DNA from: Rhodoferax sediminis
GTDB taxonomy: Bacteria > Pseudomonadota > Gammaproteobacteria > Burkholderiales > Burkholderiaceae_C
Assembly: GCF_006970865.1 (NCBI RefSeq)
Contig: NZ_CP035503.1
Location: 1,067,001 to 1,131,000, forward strand
Length of the DNA: 64,000 bases
Reading direction: 5' to 3'
Shown piece by piece: positions 18,536 to 27,325 of this stretch (position 1 is its first letter; every line of letters starts with the position of its first letter). The notes below the pieces were generated by a model. It ran no database searches. It saw only the letters and a list, made by a program, of their open reading frames with translations, and was not told the origin of the DNA. A program made the position numbers and the translations under genes.

Positions 18536-18577
18536 GTACGCTGACGTACATACCGCGCGGCCTGAAAAGTCTATCTT
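18536..18577 (+). promoter_or_regulatory. Regulon dyad with -10 (class II geometry), PRC-barrel gene
   Basis: A perfect inverted repeat GTACG-CTGA-CGTAC (18536-18549) followed by ATAC, 18 nt, TATCTT (18572-18577). Centre about 41.5 bp upstream of the predicted start. Confidence 0.55.
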
Positions 18578-18650
18578 CACTACAAGGCGCCGATCACTGA
18601 GCACGACGCCTTGGGTATCTATCAACCTGAGTTATTTATTGGAGATTCAT

Positions 18651-19094
18651 ATGAACTACGAAGAGCGCGACACCTATGGCATGTACAAAACCAACCCCAG
18701 CGGTAGCTCCGGGTCCGAGGTACGGCAAGGCCCCGGTCCCACGCTGCTGGGGGCCGACACACTGATTGGCAATGACGTCTATAACCAGCAAGACGAGGAC
18801 CTCGGGGGCATCAAGGAAATCATGTTGGACACGCGCACCGGCAGAGTAGGTTACGCGGTCCTGTCCTTCGGTGGTTTCCTGGGAATGGGCGAGAAACTTT
18901 TCGCTGTGCCGTGGAACGCATTGACGCTGGATAGCGAGAACAAGCGCTTTGTATTGAACGTGGACAAGGATCGCCTCAAGAACGCGCCGGGGTTTGACAA
19001 AGACTCATGGCCCGATATGGCAGACAAGACCTGGGCCGATGACATTCATGCTTACTACGGCACGAAGCCGTATGCGGACGATATGCACGCGTAG
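18651..19094 (+). CDS. PRC-barrel domain protein
   Basis: 147 residues from the ATG at 18651 with TTGGAGATTC upstream. One PRC-barrel: LLGADTLIGNDVYNQQDEDLGGIKEIMLDTRTGRVGYAVLSFGGFLGMGEKLFAVPWNAL, split here by its typical turns, then a helical C-terminal part with WADDIHAYYG. Single PRC-barrel proteins of this type are common in stress loci next to DUF883, BON and CsbD genes; the domain is a small beta-barrel thought to bind partners or ligands. Cytosolic. It has its own regulon-type promoter. Confidence 0.88.
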   Translation: MNYEERDTYGMYKTNPSGSSGSEVRQGPGPTLLGADTLIGNDVYNQQDEDLGGIKEIMLDTRTGRVGYAVLSFGGFLGMGEKLFAVPWNALTLDSENKRFVLNVDKDRLKNAPGFDKDSWPDMADKTWADDIHAYYGTKPYADDMHA

Positions 19095-19202
19095 GTTTTT
19101 TTCGGAAGCCTCAGCAGAAAGACCACATACGCTGGTTAACAGCTCTTCCAGGCACTTAAGCGATGCCCTTCGCCCATTTCAACCCATCTCAAAGGAACAC
19201 CC

Positions 19203-19583
19203 ATGAGTACCGATAACCCTCTGGAACAACCCAACGTGTTTGCAAACCGCACCGCCCAGTCGGCAGACCAGGCCATCAAGGCGACGCAGCGCGTGGCCAA
19301 TGACGCTCTGAACACCCTGGCTGGCAGCGTTGAGGACATGCGTCAGCAAGCTACACCGCTGCTCAACCGTGCGACCCAGCAGGTCAATACATTGGCACAG
19401 CAGGGGATGGATACCGTTCGCGACACGTCCCAACAGCTTCGTGAGCAGGCGATACGCGCGGCGGACAGTACGGTGAGCTACGTCAAGGAGGAGCCCGTCA
19501 AGGCGATGTTGATCGCGGCTGCCACTGGCGCGGCGTTAATGGCGCTGGTCAGCCTGATGAGTCGTTCACGGGATCGCGGCTAG
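19203..19583 (+). CDS. DUF883 family (ElaB/YqjD-like) membrane-anchored protein
   Basis: 126 residues from the ATG at 19203. An amphipathic helical body rich in Gln and Ala (QSADQAIKATQRVANDALNT..., AQQGMDTVRDTSQQLREQ) ends in DSTVSYVKEEPVKAMLIAAATGAALMAL, the family's C-terminal YVKEEPxKAxLIAAxxG membrane anchor. In enterobacteria YqjD binds stationary-phase ribosomes at the inner membrane. It is followed by the YqjE-like and YqjK-position genes, reproducing the yqjDEK order. Confidence 0.9.
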   Translation: MSTDNPLEQPNVFANRTAQSADQAIKATQRVANDALNTLAGSVEDMRQQATPLLNRATQQVNTLAQQGMDTVRDTSQQLREQAIRAADSTVSYVKEEPVKAMLIAAATGAALMALVSLMSRSRDRG

Positions 19584-19602
19584 AGGCGCTGGCGTCGTCG
19601 CA

Positions 19603-19995
19603 ATGACCATCATGATCCATCCCCTGCTCCATCTGGTGGCGACCCAGCCGCATTTGCTGGCTGAGCACGCACAGGCTTATGCCGAGCTGGTTGCCGCCGA
19701 AATCGGTGCCGTCTCGACAAGATGGAGGCGGCGCGCGCTGCTGGGGATGGTGGGCTTGTGCTGCCTGGTGGCGGCTATGGCTCTTGCCGGCATGGCGTGG
19801 ATGTTGTGGGCCGTCGTTCCGATTGCCCAGATGCCCGCTCCGTGGGTCCTCATTGTTGCGCCGCTGGTGCCCGTTATCGTTGCGGCGGGGTGCCTGCTGG
19901 CCGCGCGTGGAGGCGACGATGACGGCACTTTCGATTCCTTGCGCCATCAACTGAAGGACGACATGGCGATGTTGCGCGAAGTGAGCGTTTTATGA
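19603..19995 (+). CDS. YqjE/phage-holin-family membrane protein
   Basis: 130 residues from the ATG at 19603, 19 bp after the DUF883 gene; an ATG at 19612 is an alternative start. It has an N-terminal helix (HLLAEHAQAYAELVAAEIGA) and two membrane segments (LLGMVGLCCLVAAMALAGMAWML and PWVLIVAPLVPVIVAAGCLLA), then a charged end. This is the layout of YqjE-type proteins of the so-called phage holin family; the context is the yqjDEK-like operon and not a prophage. Its stop overlaps the next start by 4 nt. Confidence 0.8.
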   Translation: MTIMIHPLLHLVATQPHLLAEHAQAYAELVAAEIGAVSTRWRRRALLGMVGLCCLVAAMALAGMAWMLWAVVPIAQMPAPWVLIVAPLVPVIVAAGCLLAARGGDDDGTFDSLRHQLKDDMAMLREVSVL

Positions 19996-20551
19996 GCACT
20001 GTGCAGGCGGCATCTGCACGGCTGGCGGCGTCGCGCGCGCGCCTGCACCAGGCAATGCAGGAAGTTTTGGCGCCTCCGCTTTCGCGCTCGGGGCGAGGCG
20101 GCCACGGGTCGGGCAACGCCCGGCTGGACCGCCTGAAATCAATTCCGGGTATCGGCGCCGTGGTCGACGCGCTCGGCAGCTGGTTGTCACGTCATCCTCT
20201 GCGGTTTGCCGGCATCGCGGCCGTGAACACGGCCAATGCCATGGTGCAGCCGATCGCACAGCGCAATCCCTGGGGCCTGGTGTTGGGCGCGTTGGTGGCG
20301 GGGGGCTGTTTGCCTGGAGTCGCCCGTGGCGCTGGATCCTCAAGCCGGCCCTGTTTCTAGGGCTGGTGCCGCAAGTCGTGACCAAGGTGATCACCCGCAT
20401 GCCTTCTGGCTTGTGGATGGCGTTGTGGAGTGCATGTGCGCAGGAGCAGCATGTGCCGCACCGCGCCCTGGCAGCGCGAAGGGTGGCCGATGCAACGGGC
20501 ACCGCACTTGACACAGCCAAGCCCAAAGCACACCTTCAATCCAACTTTTAA
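19992..20551 (+). pseudogene. YqjK-position membrane protein gene with one-base frameshift
   Basis: The frame from ATG 19992 reads SRARLHQAMQEVL...HPLRFAGIAAVNTANAMVQPIAQRNPWGLVLGALVAGG and then breaks. One G seems missing in the G run at about 20302-20307; with it, the text continues as LFAWSRPWRWILKPALFLGLVPQVVTKVITRMPSG in the frame ending at 20551. The joined product (about 186 residues) has one or two membrane segments and fits the third gene of the DUF883-YqjE-YqjK layout. As written, the protein stops at 20360 after a spurious tail. Sequencing error in a homopolymer and real mutation cannot be told apart here. Confidence 0.65.
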
Positions 20552-20874
20552 AAAGCAGGCCCAGGCAGAAAATCGCATACGTTGGTTGATCTCCTACACG
20601 CGTGTGCGAGATACCCTGATACCGCGTCGCCCCGCTCCCTCCTATATTTGAAATTGTGGATGGCCATGAACAAACTCAACATCAACGCGAACGCACTCGC
20701 GCGCGGCCTGGCAATCGGTGCCAGCGCGATGCGGCAACAAGGCGGCCAACACCAAGGCGAGCTTTCATCTGTAGACGGCCCAGTGAGCCGCGCATCGCAG
20801 AGTCAAAACCTTGTGTTTCGACTCTCCCATCGGCCGATCAATACCCCGATTTCCCACTTCGAAAGGATTCCCCC
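20552..20874 (+). other. Gene-free stretch
   Basis: About 320 bp before the collagen-like lipoprotein gene. A short plus-strand frame from ATG 20660 (MAMNKLNINANALARGLAIGA) runs into the next gene; it has no convincing ribosome-binding site and I do not recognise it. No clear promoter could be fixed, although the segment CGCATACGTTGGTTGAT (20572-20588) resembles one at 19132 before the DUF883 gene. Confidence 0.35.
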
Positions 20875-21117
20875 ATGAACCATATGATGCTAATTTCAGC
20901 GGTAATCGCCACCCTGAGCCTGGGTGCCTGCGATAAGCAGCCCACGGTAGTCAATGTCCCTGCAGCCCCGGTTGCAGTGCCCGGTCCCGCGGGTCCACCG
21001 GGCGCGACCGGCGCAGCCGGCGATCAGGGCAGTCCAGGCAGTAAGGGCGACACGGGTAAAACCGGCGATACAACGGCGGTGATCGTGATGCCGCCGGCCT
21101 CAGCGCCAGCGAACTGA
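20875..21117 (+). CDS. Collagen-like lipoprotein, short copy
   Basis: 80 residues from the ATG at 20875 with GAAAGGATTC upstream. Signal peptide with lipobox LSLGAC (Cys at about residue 20), a short linker ([16 protein letters not shown]), then about ten Gly-X-Y triplets ([20 protein letters not shown]...), ending in [15 protein letters not shown]. The C-terminal VIVMPP matches the VVVPP end of the longer copy at 42133-42504, so the two are a family. Probably anchored in a membrane by lipid, exposing a collagen-like rod; partner unknown. Confidence 0.75.
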   Translation: MNHMMLISAVIATLSLGACDKQPTVVNVPAAPVAVPGPAGPPGATGAAGDQGSPGSKGDTGKTGDTTAVIVMPPASAPAN

Positions 21118-21149
21118 GTCCCGCCTTCCTCACGTCAAAGGAGAGCGCC

Positions 21150-21305
21150 ATGTTAGGCACCATACTGTTGATCGTTCTGATCGTGCTGCTGATAGGTGCC
21201 ATTCCAAGCTGGCCGCACAGCAGAAGCTGGGGTTACGGCCCCAGCGGCGGGCTGGGGCTGGTGGTGATCATCGTGATCGTGCTGCTGTTGACGGGACGGC
21301 TTTGA
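21150..21305 (+). CDS. DUF3309 family small membrane protein
   Basis: 51 residues from the ATG at 21150 with AAAGGAGAG upstream. Two hydrophobic stretches ([21 protein letters not shown] and [18 protein letters not shown]) around a [14 protein letters not shown] turn, exactly the DUF3309 layout. Function unknown; common in stress loci of proteobacteria. Its TGA overlaps the TTG start of the next gene (CTTTGA), so translation is probably coupled. A shortened copy is at 27326. Confidence 0.8.
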   Translation: MLGTILLIVLIVLLIGAIPSWPHSRSWGYGPSGGLGLVVIIVIVLLLTGRL

Positions 21306-22657
21306 CCCCTCGTTTGCGCCTTGCGGCGGCATTGGCAGGCGCGGCAGTGCTGGCACTCGCCGCCTGCGGCGAGGTGGCCCGGCTACCGGTGTCGGCCGGC
21401 ACGGGCCCCGCGCCCACGCTGCCGGCGCCGCAGCGCACCCTGATTCCAACCGTGCACATTGCGCCTGCCGTTGGCTGGCCGCCAGGGGTGACCCCGCTGG
21501 CGGCGCCCGGTACGCATGTGGCCGCATTCGCTCGCGGCCTGGATCATCCACGCTGGCTGTATGTCCTGCCGAACGGCGATGTGCTGGTGGCGGAAACGAA
21601 TGCCCCGCCCAAGCCCGACGACGCCAAGGGCATCAGGGGCTGGCTGATGGGTCTGGTGATGAAGCGTGCGGGCGCCGGTGTGCCCAGCGCCAATCGCATT
21701 ACATTGCTGCGCGACACCCATGGCGACGGGGTCGCAGACCTGCGCACGGTGCTGCTGGAGGGTTTGAACTCCCCTTTCGGCATGGCGCTGGTGGGTAACG
21801 ACCTCTATGTGGCCGACTCGGACGCAGTGCTCCGGTTTCCCTACGCCACGGGCGATACGCGCATCACGGCGGCCGGCACGCAGGTGGTGCAGCTGCCGGC
21901 CGGCCCCATCAACCATCACTGGACCAAGAACCTGATCGCGACGCCGGACGGCAGAACGCTCTACGTGACGGTCGGCTCGAACAGCAACGTGGCCGAACGC
22001 GGCATGGAGGTGGAGGCGCAGCGTGCGGCAATCTGGCAAGTGGATATTCAAAGCGGCGCTCACCGCGTCTTTGCTTCGGGTCTGCGCAATCCGGTAGGCC
22101 TGGCCTGGGAGCCTTCCAGCGGCGCATTGTGGACCGCGGTGAATGAGCGCGACGAGATCGGTAGCGACCTGGTTCCCGACTACATGACCTCGGTGCGCGA
22201 TGGCGGCTTCTATGGCTGGCCCTACAGCTACTTCGGCCAGCATGTCGATGCGCGTGCACAGCCGCAGCGGCCCGACCTGGTGGCCCGCGCCATCGCGCCC
22301 GACTATGCGCTGGGGCCGCACACCGCCTCGCTGGGTCTGGCCTCTTCCGTTGGCACCCAGCTACCGGCGCCGTTTGCCAATGGCATGTTCGTCGGCCAGC
22401 ATGGATCGTGGAATCGCTGGCCGCACAGTGGCTACAAGGTGGTCTTCGTGCCATTTGAAGGCGGCAGGCCAGCGGGCGCGCCCGTCGATGTACTGACCGG
22501 TTTCGTGAGCGCGGCGGGCGATGCCTATGGCCGGCCGGTCGGCGTGGCGCTCGACAGGCAGGGCGCGTTGCTGGTGGCCGATGATGTGGGCAACGTGGTG
22601 TGGCGGGTGACGGCTCAGCGCCAGCACGCGGAATCGGGCAATGCGAGAGTCGAATGA
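21302..22657 (+). CDS. Sorbosone dehydrogenase family lipoprotein (PQQ-type beta-propeller)
   Basis: 451 residues from a TTG at 21302. Lipoprotein signal ([14 protein letters not shown], Cys at about residue 22), then a glucose/sorbosone dehydrogenase-like beta-propeller: [52 protein letters not shown] cut by turns, [44 protein letters not shown] and [18 protein letters not shown]. Family members oxidise aldoses or related aldehydes with PQQ in the periplasm; substrate here unknown. The 3' end overlaps the NRAMP-like gene by 17 bp. Confidence 0.88.
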   Translation: MTPRLRLAAALAGAAVLALAACGEVARLPVSAGTGPAPTLPAPQRTLIPTVHIAPAVGWPPGVTPLAAPGTHVAAFARGLDHPRWLYVLPNGDVLVAETNAPPKPDDAKGIRGWLMGLVMKRAGAGVPSANRITLLRDTHGDGVADLRTVLLEGLNSPFGMALVGNDLYVADSDAVLRFPYATGDTRITAAGTQVVQLPAGPINHHWTKNLIATPDGRTLYVTVGSNSNVAERGMEVEAQRAAIWQVDIQSGAHRVFASGLRNPVGLAWEPSSGALWTAVNERDEIGSDLVPDYMTSVRDGGFYGWPYSYFGQHVDARAQPQRPDLVARAIAPDYALGPHTASLGLASSVGTQLPAPFANGMFVGQHGSWNRWPHSGYKVVFVPFEGGRPAGAPVDVLTGFVSAAGDAYGRPVGVALDRQGALLVADDVGNVVWRVTAQRQHAESGNARVE

Positions 22658-23936
22658 TTCTGAGGACGGTTTGGAAAATCCAGCGCAAAGATCCTTGCTG
22701 GGCGGTCTTGGCGCGGGACTGATCACCGGCGCCGCCGACGACGATCCAGGTGGCATCGCCACCTATTCCCAGGTCGGCGCCGCTTACGGGTACGGTACGC
22801 TGTGGACAGTCATCCTCGCACTGCCATTGATGATCGGTATCCAGACGATATGCGCGCGCATCGGGCGTGTCACCGGGAAGGGTCTGGCCGCCAATATCCG
22901 TTCGCAGTGCCCGTTCGCGTTGGCAATCGGCTTCGTTTTCCTGCTATTTGTGGCCAATATCATCAACCTGTCGGCGGACATCGGCGCCATGGGGGCGGCC
23001 ATGAAATTGCTGATTGGCGGGCCGGCGTTTGCCTATGCCGCCGGCTTCGCGGTGGTGTCGGTGCTGCTGCAGGTATTCATCCCGTTCGATTCGTATTCCC
23101 CGCTGCTCAAGGTCATGACATTCAGCTTGTTTGCCTATGTCGGCACGGTCCTGGTCATCCATGTACCCTGGCTCGACGTGGCCAGAGGCACGTTCATGCC
23201 GGCTGTCGATTTCAATGCCAAATATGCGGTCGCCGTCGTTGCCGTATTCGGCACGACGATCAGCCCGTATCTGTTTTTCTGGCAGGCCTCGCAAGAGGCG
23301 AACGAGGTGCGTATCACACCCCGGCGCAAGCCGCTCAGGCGGGCATCGGACCAGGGTCCGGATGCGCTGAGGCGAATCAACGTGGACACCATTACCGGGA
23401 TGCTGTTTTCCGAAGTTGTCGCGTTCTTCATCATCCTGACTGCGGCGGTCGTGTTGCACGCCAATGGCAAGACCGATATCCAAACCTCGTCCGATGCGGC
23501 CGCCGCATTGCTTCCTATCGCAGGCAAGTTTGCGTTCTGGCTCTTTGCCGCCGGCATTATCGGCACCGGGCTGCTCGCGTTGCCGGTGTTGGCCGGTTCG
23601 TGTGCCTACGCACTGGGCGAGACCTTCCGCTGGAAAACCGGCCTCGAGGCCAAGCCGCACAAGGCCAAACTGTTCTACGCCACCATCGCGCTGGCGACGT
23701 TGATTGGCATGGGGCTGAGTTTCTCGCCGATGGACCCGATCAAGATGCTGTTCTGGAGCGCGGTCATCAATGGCGTGATTGCCGTGCCGCTCATGCTGGT
23801 GATCATGTTTCTGGCGAGCCGGCGCAAGGTGATGGGCAAGTTTTCCATCCCGCTGCGACTGAAGCTGGTCGGCTGGATGGCCACCCTGGTGATGGCCGCT
23901 GCAGCGATCGTGATGTTTGTCACCTGGGGCGACTGA
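22641..23936 (+). CDS. NRAMP-related divalent metal transporter
   Basis: 431 residues with about eleven membrane segments. TM1 carries [20 protein letters not shown], where classical Mn/Fe NRAMPs have DPGN, and TM6 has [17 protein letters not shown] in place of the MPH motif, so this belongs to an atypical NRAMP-related branch whose ion preference cannot be read from the canonical residues. An acidic/basic loop ([13 protein letters not shown]) follows TM6. It overlaps the sorbosone dehydrogenase gene, indicating one transcript. Inner membrane. Confidence 0.85.
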   Translation: MRESNDSEDGLENPAQRSLLGGLGAGLITGAADDDPGGIATYSQVGAAYGYGTLWTVILALPLMIGIQTICARIGRVTGKGLAANIRSQCPFALAIGFVFLLFVANIINLSADIGAMGAAMKLLIGGPAFAYAAGFAVVSVLLQVFIPFDSYSPLLKVMTFSLFAYVGTVLVIHVPWLDVARGTFMPAVDFNAKYAVAVVAVFGTTISPYLFFWQASQEANEVRITPRRKPLRRASDQGPDALRRINVDTITGMLFSEVVAFFIILTAAVVLHANGKTDIQTSSDAAAALLPIAGKFAFWLFAAGIIGTGLLALPVLAGSCAYALGETFRWKTGLEAKPHKAKLFYATIALATLIGMGLSFSPMDPIKMLFWSAVINGVIAVPLMLVIMFLASRRKVMGKFSIPLRLKLVGWMATLVMAAAAIVMFVTWGD

Positions 23937-23985
23937 CGCCGGACGCACTCCCGGCGACCCTGGACCTTAATCAACATGGACTTAA

Positions 23986-24003
23986 GTGCGCCAGCGAACA
24001 GAT
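23986..24003 (+). promoter_or_regulatory. Regulon-type dyad before BON gene
   Basis: GTGCG-CCAG-CGAAC then AGAT, ending 59 bp before the BON gene start at 24063. No convincing -10 at the expected distance (only GATCAT-like). Confidence 0.4.
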
Positions 24004-24062
24004 TTACCGCAAGGATCGTCGGATCATTTGTCCTTTCCTTCATCCTGAAGAAAGGACATTTC

Positions 24063-24392
24063 ATGAAAATCAAAATCGCAACAGCCTGTTTGCTCGTTGG
24101 TACCGTGCTGGCTCCTTTTGCGGCCTATGCCGTCGATTCAGACTCGAATCGTGGGCACCCGATGACGTTCGTCAAGGACTCAATAATCACCACCAAAGTC
24201 AAGGCCGGGTTGGCCAATGAAAAAATGCGCAGCTTGGCGCATATCAGGGTCGATACAGACCGCGACGGCGTGGTCTTTTTGAGCGGTGAAGCCGAAACCC
24301 AGGCAGCAGCGGATAAAGCCGTGTCAATAGCGCGCGGGACCGAAGGCGTTGTTTCGGTAAAGAGCAGTATTCGAATCAGGAAGGATGATTAG
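24063..24392 (+). CDS. BON-domain periplasmic protein (OsmY-like)
   Basis: 109 residues from the ATG at 24063 with AGAAAGGAC upstream. Signal peptide (MKIKIATACLLVGTVLAPFAAYA, cleavage after AYA) followed by one BON domain: VKDSIITTKVKAGLANE, HIRVDTDRDGVVFLSGEAET, ADKAVSIARGTEGVVSVKSSI. OsmY-type proteins act in the periplasm under osmotic and envelope stress, probably as lipid- or client-binding chaperones. It stands alone between the NRAMP-like gene and a convergent unit, with a terminator behind it. Confidence 0.88.
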   Translation: MKIKIATACLLVGTVLAPFAAYAVDSDSNRGHPMTFVKDSIITTKVKAGLANEKMRSLAHIRVDTDRDGVVFLSGEAETQAAADKAVSIARGTEGVVSVKSSIRIRKDD

Positions 24393-24430
24393 GGTTCTGG
24401 TTCACGAGGGTCATGCTTGAGCAACCCGGC

Positions 24431-24462
24431 CCGGTCCCAACGAAACTGGGGCCGGTCTTTTA
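24431..24462 (+). terminator. Rho-independent terminator after BON gene
   Basis: Stem CCGGTCCCA / TGGGGCCGG (one G-T pair) around ACGAAAC, followed by TCTTTTA. Its end meets the stop of the convergent DUF5329 gene, so it may act in both directions. Confidence 0.7.
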
Positions 24463-24837
24463 TTGAGGTTTTCTAAAACGCGCAAGTTCACTGTGCAGCC
24501 ATTGGTTGCTCGTCATGATGGCGCCGCCTGTGCACCTTACCTTATACGGCTGACTACTGAAACTGCTTTTTGTGGCTGCTCTTTCAATAAACTCTTCGGT
24601 AGTATTGACAAGGTTTCGTGAGACCAAGTATTCATATTTGTCGCGCAAATGTGCCTGCGCCTCTCCCGCACCGTGCCAGGTGCCGTTGCGGTAAAACTCG
24701 CACCCGGAGCGCTCGATGTCACCCAGAAGAAACCCAATTTCCGTTTGCACATTTTTTGGGGGCTCCGCACGCGCGGCGGGTAGCCCCATAAGTCCCAGAA
24801 TCAATCCCGAACCCAGCAGCATCCGCCGTGTACTCAT
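24460..24837 (-). CDS. DUF5329 family periplasmic protein
   Basis: 125 residues. Signal peptide (RRMLLGSGLILGLMGLPAARA) and a mature domain with EIGFLLGDIERSGCEFYRNGTWH, EAQAHLRDKYEYL, TEEFIERAATKSSFSSQPYKVRC and WLHSELARFR; this order of a SGC.F.RNG block, a HLR.KY block and a final C..GG/WL block is that of DUF5329. Function unknown. Its start overlaps the phospholipase D-like stop by 4 nt (ATGA), so the two are translationally coupled. Confidence 0.82.
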   Translation of the reverse strand: MSTRRMLLGSGLILGLMGLPAARAEPPKNVQTEIGFLLGDIERSGCEFYRNGTWHGAGEAQAHLRDKYEYLVSRNLVNTTEEFIERAATKSSFSSQPYKVRCTGGAIMTSNQWLHSELARFRKPQ

Positions 24838-26474
24838 AGTTCCCTATCCATGGGCAGCAGCGACAGCAGGTTGACCTTGGCTCTCTGCCATTCACTGCGG
24901 GCCGGTTCCGTGTCGTACTCAACGAGTTTGCCGTCTTCCTGCGTATGCCACACCAGACCAGACGGCGCGCCTCTTGCATCGTTCTGGCGCAAAGTCAGCC
25001 TGTATGAATTGGCGGGCTGCACCATGGCTTCGAAACGCGCCGCAATCTGCTGAGCCAGGACGGGGCTGTCAATGATCAAGCCGATCTCGGTGTTCAGATG
25101 CATCGATCGCTGATCAAAATTCATTGAGCCGACGAACAACCTCTGGCGGTCAACCACGAAAAGTTTTGCGTGCAATGAATAGTTTCCGTAGCGCGACATT
25201 TTCCGCGTTTCACCGCTGCCTTTGGTGTTTCCCAAAAGCGAGCGAATCTCATAGAGCTCCACGCCATCTTCCAGCAGCGGCGCCCTGTAGTGCATGTAGC
25301 CGGACTGCGCCAGCAATACCGTCGCGGCTTCCAGTGAGCTGGTGAGGAGGCGAACACGTACATTGTGTTCGCGCAAGTCTTTGAACATCTTCATGCCCTC
25401 CTTGCCTGGTATCAGGTAGGGCGTAATCATCAGTAACTCGGATTGCGCCGCGCCAACCGCCTGGGCCACCGCCCGCTGCATCAGTCTGCCGACCATGGCG
25501 CCGCTTTCCACTTGCTTCTTGTCGGGACTGTCGCAGACCACCTGGGCAGGTGCCCAAATCAGCGGCAGACGGCCGGAGATCATCCCCTCGAACGGCTCGC
25601 CGGTCGCAACCCGTTTCACATAGTCAACGCCGTCCACTTTCAACTCCTGGCGCTGCCCGTCCAGCACGTCGCGATGCTCGTTCAAGGCGGCATGGGACGC
25701 CTTTGGACCTGAAAGGGCCTGCACCGGAATCGCCAACGCGCTGTTCCAGTACTCGTCAAAGGTCTTTGACAATGTTTGGGCGATGGGACCTGCGGCAAAG
25801 ACGTCATCGTCTGCGAATTGGGAATTCGGGTCAATCTGGAAGTATTGATCCCCTATATTGCGGCCGCCTATGAGCGCGATGGCATTGTCCACCACGAGCA
25901 ATTTGTTATGCATCCTGTAGTCGAGCCGCGAAGCGTTGAACATGAATTCGGTAGCTCGAATCAGCGTAATGTGTCCCCTGTATGCAAACGGGTTGAAGAT
26001 ACGAATCTCGATTGAGGGATGCGCTTCAAGCACGGTCAGTTGGTCGTCGCCAGTCAGCGTTTCGCCATCGTCAACCAGCACCCGCACACGCACCCCGCGA
26101 TCGGCCGCATGCATCACCGCGTCGGTGAGCAGGCGGCCGGTTTCGTCCCCGCGAAAAATGAAATATTGAAGGTCGAGCGTTCGCTGTGCGGCATTGATCA
26201 TCTGCATTCGAATCAGAAACCCATCTGCGCCAGCCGAAACGAATCGAAACCCGGAGTTGCCACCATGTTCGCGTGCCGCACTTTCAAACTGTTGGCCAAG
26301 CCGGGTTTCTTGCGGATGGGTCAATGCCGAGGAGGCGGCTTTTGGGAAATCGGAGCCTGGCGGAAGTGAGGCGCATCCGCCGAGAATGGCGACGCTCAGC
26401 ACGACCAGGCAAACGTGGAGCCGGCCGATCATCACCCCGCACCACCGAGGTTTTGCCATGGTTTTAGCCTTCAT
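24834..26474 (-). CDS. Phospholipase D family lipoprotein, cardiolipin synthase ClsC-like
   Basis: 546 residues from the ATG at 26474. Lipobox ILGGC (signal LHVCLVVLSVAILGGC) and two PLD repeats with HKD motifs: HNKLLVVDNAIALIGGRNIGD and HAKLFVVDRQRLFVGSMNFD. The text LQYFIFRGDETGRLLTDAV and VRVRVLVDDG is typical of ClsC/YmdC-type enzymes, which make cardiolipin from phosphatidylglycerol and phosphatidylethanolamine. A lipid anchor is unusual for E. coli ClsC but common in related bacterial PLD proteins. A divergent dyad site lies 127 bp upstream (26601-26618). Confidence 0.88.
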   Translation of the reverse strand: MKAKTMAKPRWCGVMIGRLHVCLVVLSVAILGGCASLPPGSDFPKAASSALTHPQETRLGQQFESAAREHGGNSGFRFVSAGADGFLIRMQMINAAQRTLDLQYFIFRGDETGRLLTDAVMHAADRGVRVRVLVDDGETLTGDDQLTVLEAHPSIEIRIFNPFAYRGHITLIRATEFMFNASRLDYRMHNKLLVVDNAIALIGGRNIGDQYFQIDPNSQFADDDVFAAGPIAQTLSKTFDEYWNSALAIPVQALSGPKASHAALNEHRDVLDGQRQELKVDGVDYVKRVATGEPFEGMISGRLPLIWAPAQVVCDSPDKKQVESGAMVGRLMQRAVAQAVGAAQSELLMITPYLIPGKEGMKMFKDLREHNVRVRLLTSSLEAATVLLAQSGYMHYRAPLLEDGVELYEIRSLLGNTKGSGETRKMSRYGNYSLHAKLFVVDRQRLFVGSMNFDQRSMHLNTEIGLIIDSPVLAQQIAARFEAMVQPANSYRLTLRQNDARGAPSGLVWHTQEDGKLVEYDTEPARSEWQRAKVNLLSLLPMDREL

Positions 26475-26600
26475 TTTGTGAGTACCCCAATGCACCAGGC
26501 GTGCTGCCGAATTATCGGTGCAGCCAGAGGCAGTAGCTCGTCTCGTTGACCCTCGACTTGCGCCGGGCGCCGTTGGAATCTGTGCCGAATTTCGTATTGT

Positions 26601-26618
26601 GTCTGTGTGCTACCGCAC
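26601..26618 (-). promoter_or_regulatory. Regulon-type dyad before phospholipase D gene
   Basis: Minus strand GTGCG-GTAG-CACAC then AGAC: a near-perfect match to the motif, oriented to the phospholipase gene. The -10 is weak (AGATTC-like at about 26576-26581). Confidence 0.45.
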
Positions 26619-26665
26619 AAGATGGGAGGCGCGGGGCCTCGCGGAGCCCGCTTTTTGGCGGCCTT

Positions 26666-26708
26666 TGTTGGATACCGTACAGACCGATAGCCTCCTCGCC
26701 TCGTATGG
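26666..26708 (+). promoter_or_regulatory. Regulon dyad with -10 (class II geometry)
   Basis: GTTGG-ATAC-CGTAC then AGAC (26666-26683), 19 nt, TATGGT (26703-26708). Same position relative to the gene as at 13299; centre about 42.5 bp upstream of the predicted start. Confidence 0.6.
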
Positions 26709-26747
26709 TAGGGCTCCCGTAGTGTCCCCAATCGTCCTGGAAGCCTC

Positions 26748-27251
26748 ATGCAAACTGTTCTGATGTCCCGATCCATTTCATCGCCGGAAATGGCACTGGC
26801 CGGATATGCGCCCGATGCAGCGTACTGGCCACATCCATGCACCCCGGAGAGTCACGCCGACCATCAGTTCGTGGCGATGCTCAACGGCTATCGAGGCAGC
26901 GGCGGACTCGCCCGGGCCGACGAGGTCTTGAAGGTGCTCAAACGTCACAGCGAGGCCCACGTCGCAAGGCTCGCACGCTGGATTGTCAAAAGAAAAGTGA
27001 TCTGCTTCGAGTGGCGTTCACAGACATGGCTTCCCTGGTTCCAGTTCGACCGCTTCGACACGACGCCGCAACCGGAGCTGGGGCCGGTGTTCACGGAGTT
27101 GACCCCCATCTTTGACCCGTGGGAGCTGGCGAACTGGTTTGCGCAGCCGAACCCGTGGCTTGCGGATTGCACGCCGGTCGAGACGCTACGGGTCGACCCA
27201 GCTGCGGTGCTGCAAGCAGCGCGTGCCGACCATTTCATTGCGGCCGGATAA
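26748..27251 (+). CDS. Orphan 167-residue protein, paralogue B (DUF2384-like C terminus)
   Basis: 167 residues from the ATG at 26748, the same length as paralogue A at 13378 and clearly homologous along its whole length. Nearly invariant blocks: QFVAMLN.YRGSGG, VICFEWRSQTWLPWFQF and FDPWELANWFAQPNPWL, with divergence between them. The sequence upstream (GTTGGAT..CG.ACAGACC and the TAYGGTAGG element) is duplicated too. The C-terminal PNPWLADCTPVETLRVDPAAVL resembles a DUF2384 tail by eye. No partner toxin gene adjacent; next downstream is a short DUF3309-like gene. Confidence 0.7.
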   Translation: MQTVLMSRSISSPEMALAGYAPDAAYWPHPCTPESHADHQFVAMLNGYRGSGGLARADEVLKVLKRHSEAHVARLARWIVKRKVICFEWRSQTWLPWFQFDRFDTTPQPELGPVFTELTPIFDPWELANWFAQPNPWLADCTPVETLRVDPAAVLQAARADHFIAAG

Positions 27252-27325
27252 GGCAGGCGCAGGAGTTTGTCGAGCATCTATGTCACCGAACTGAGCACAC
27301 CGTTCATCGCGTCGAGGAGGAAATC

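Noticed and set aside
19603..19995. Prophage remnant, because of a holin-family protein
   Set aside because: It lies in a DUF883-YqjE-YqjK-like chromosomal operon and no other phage gene is near.
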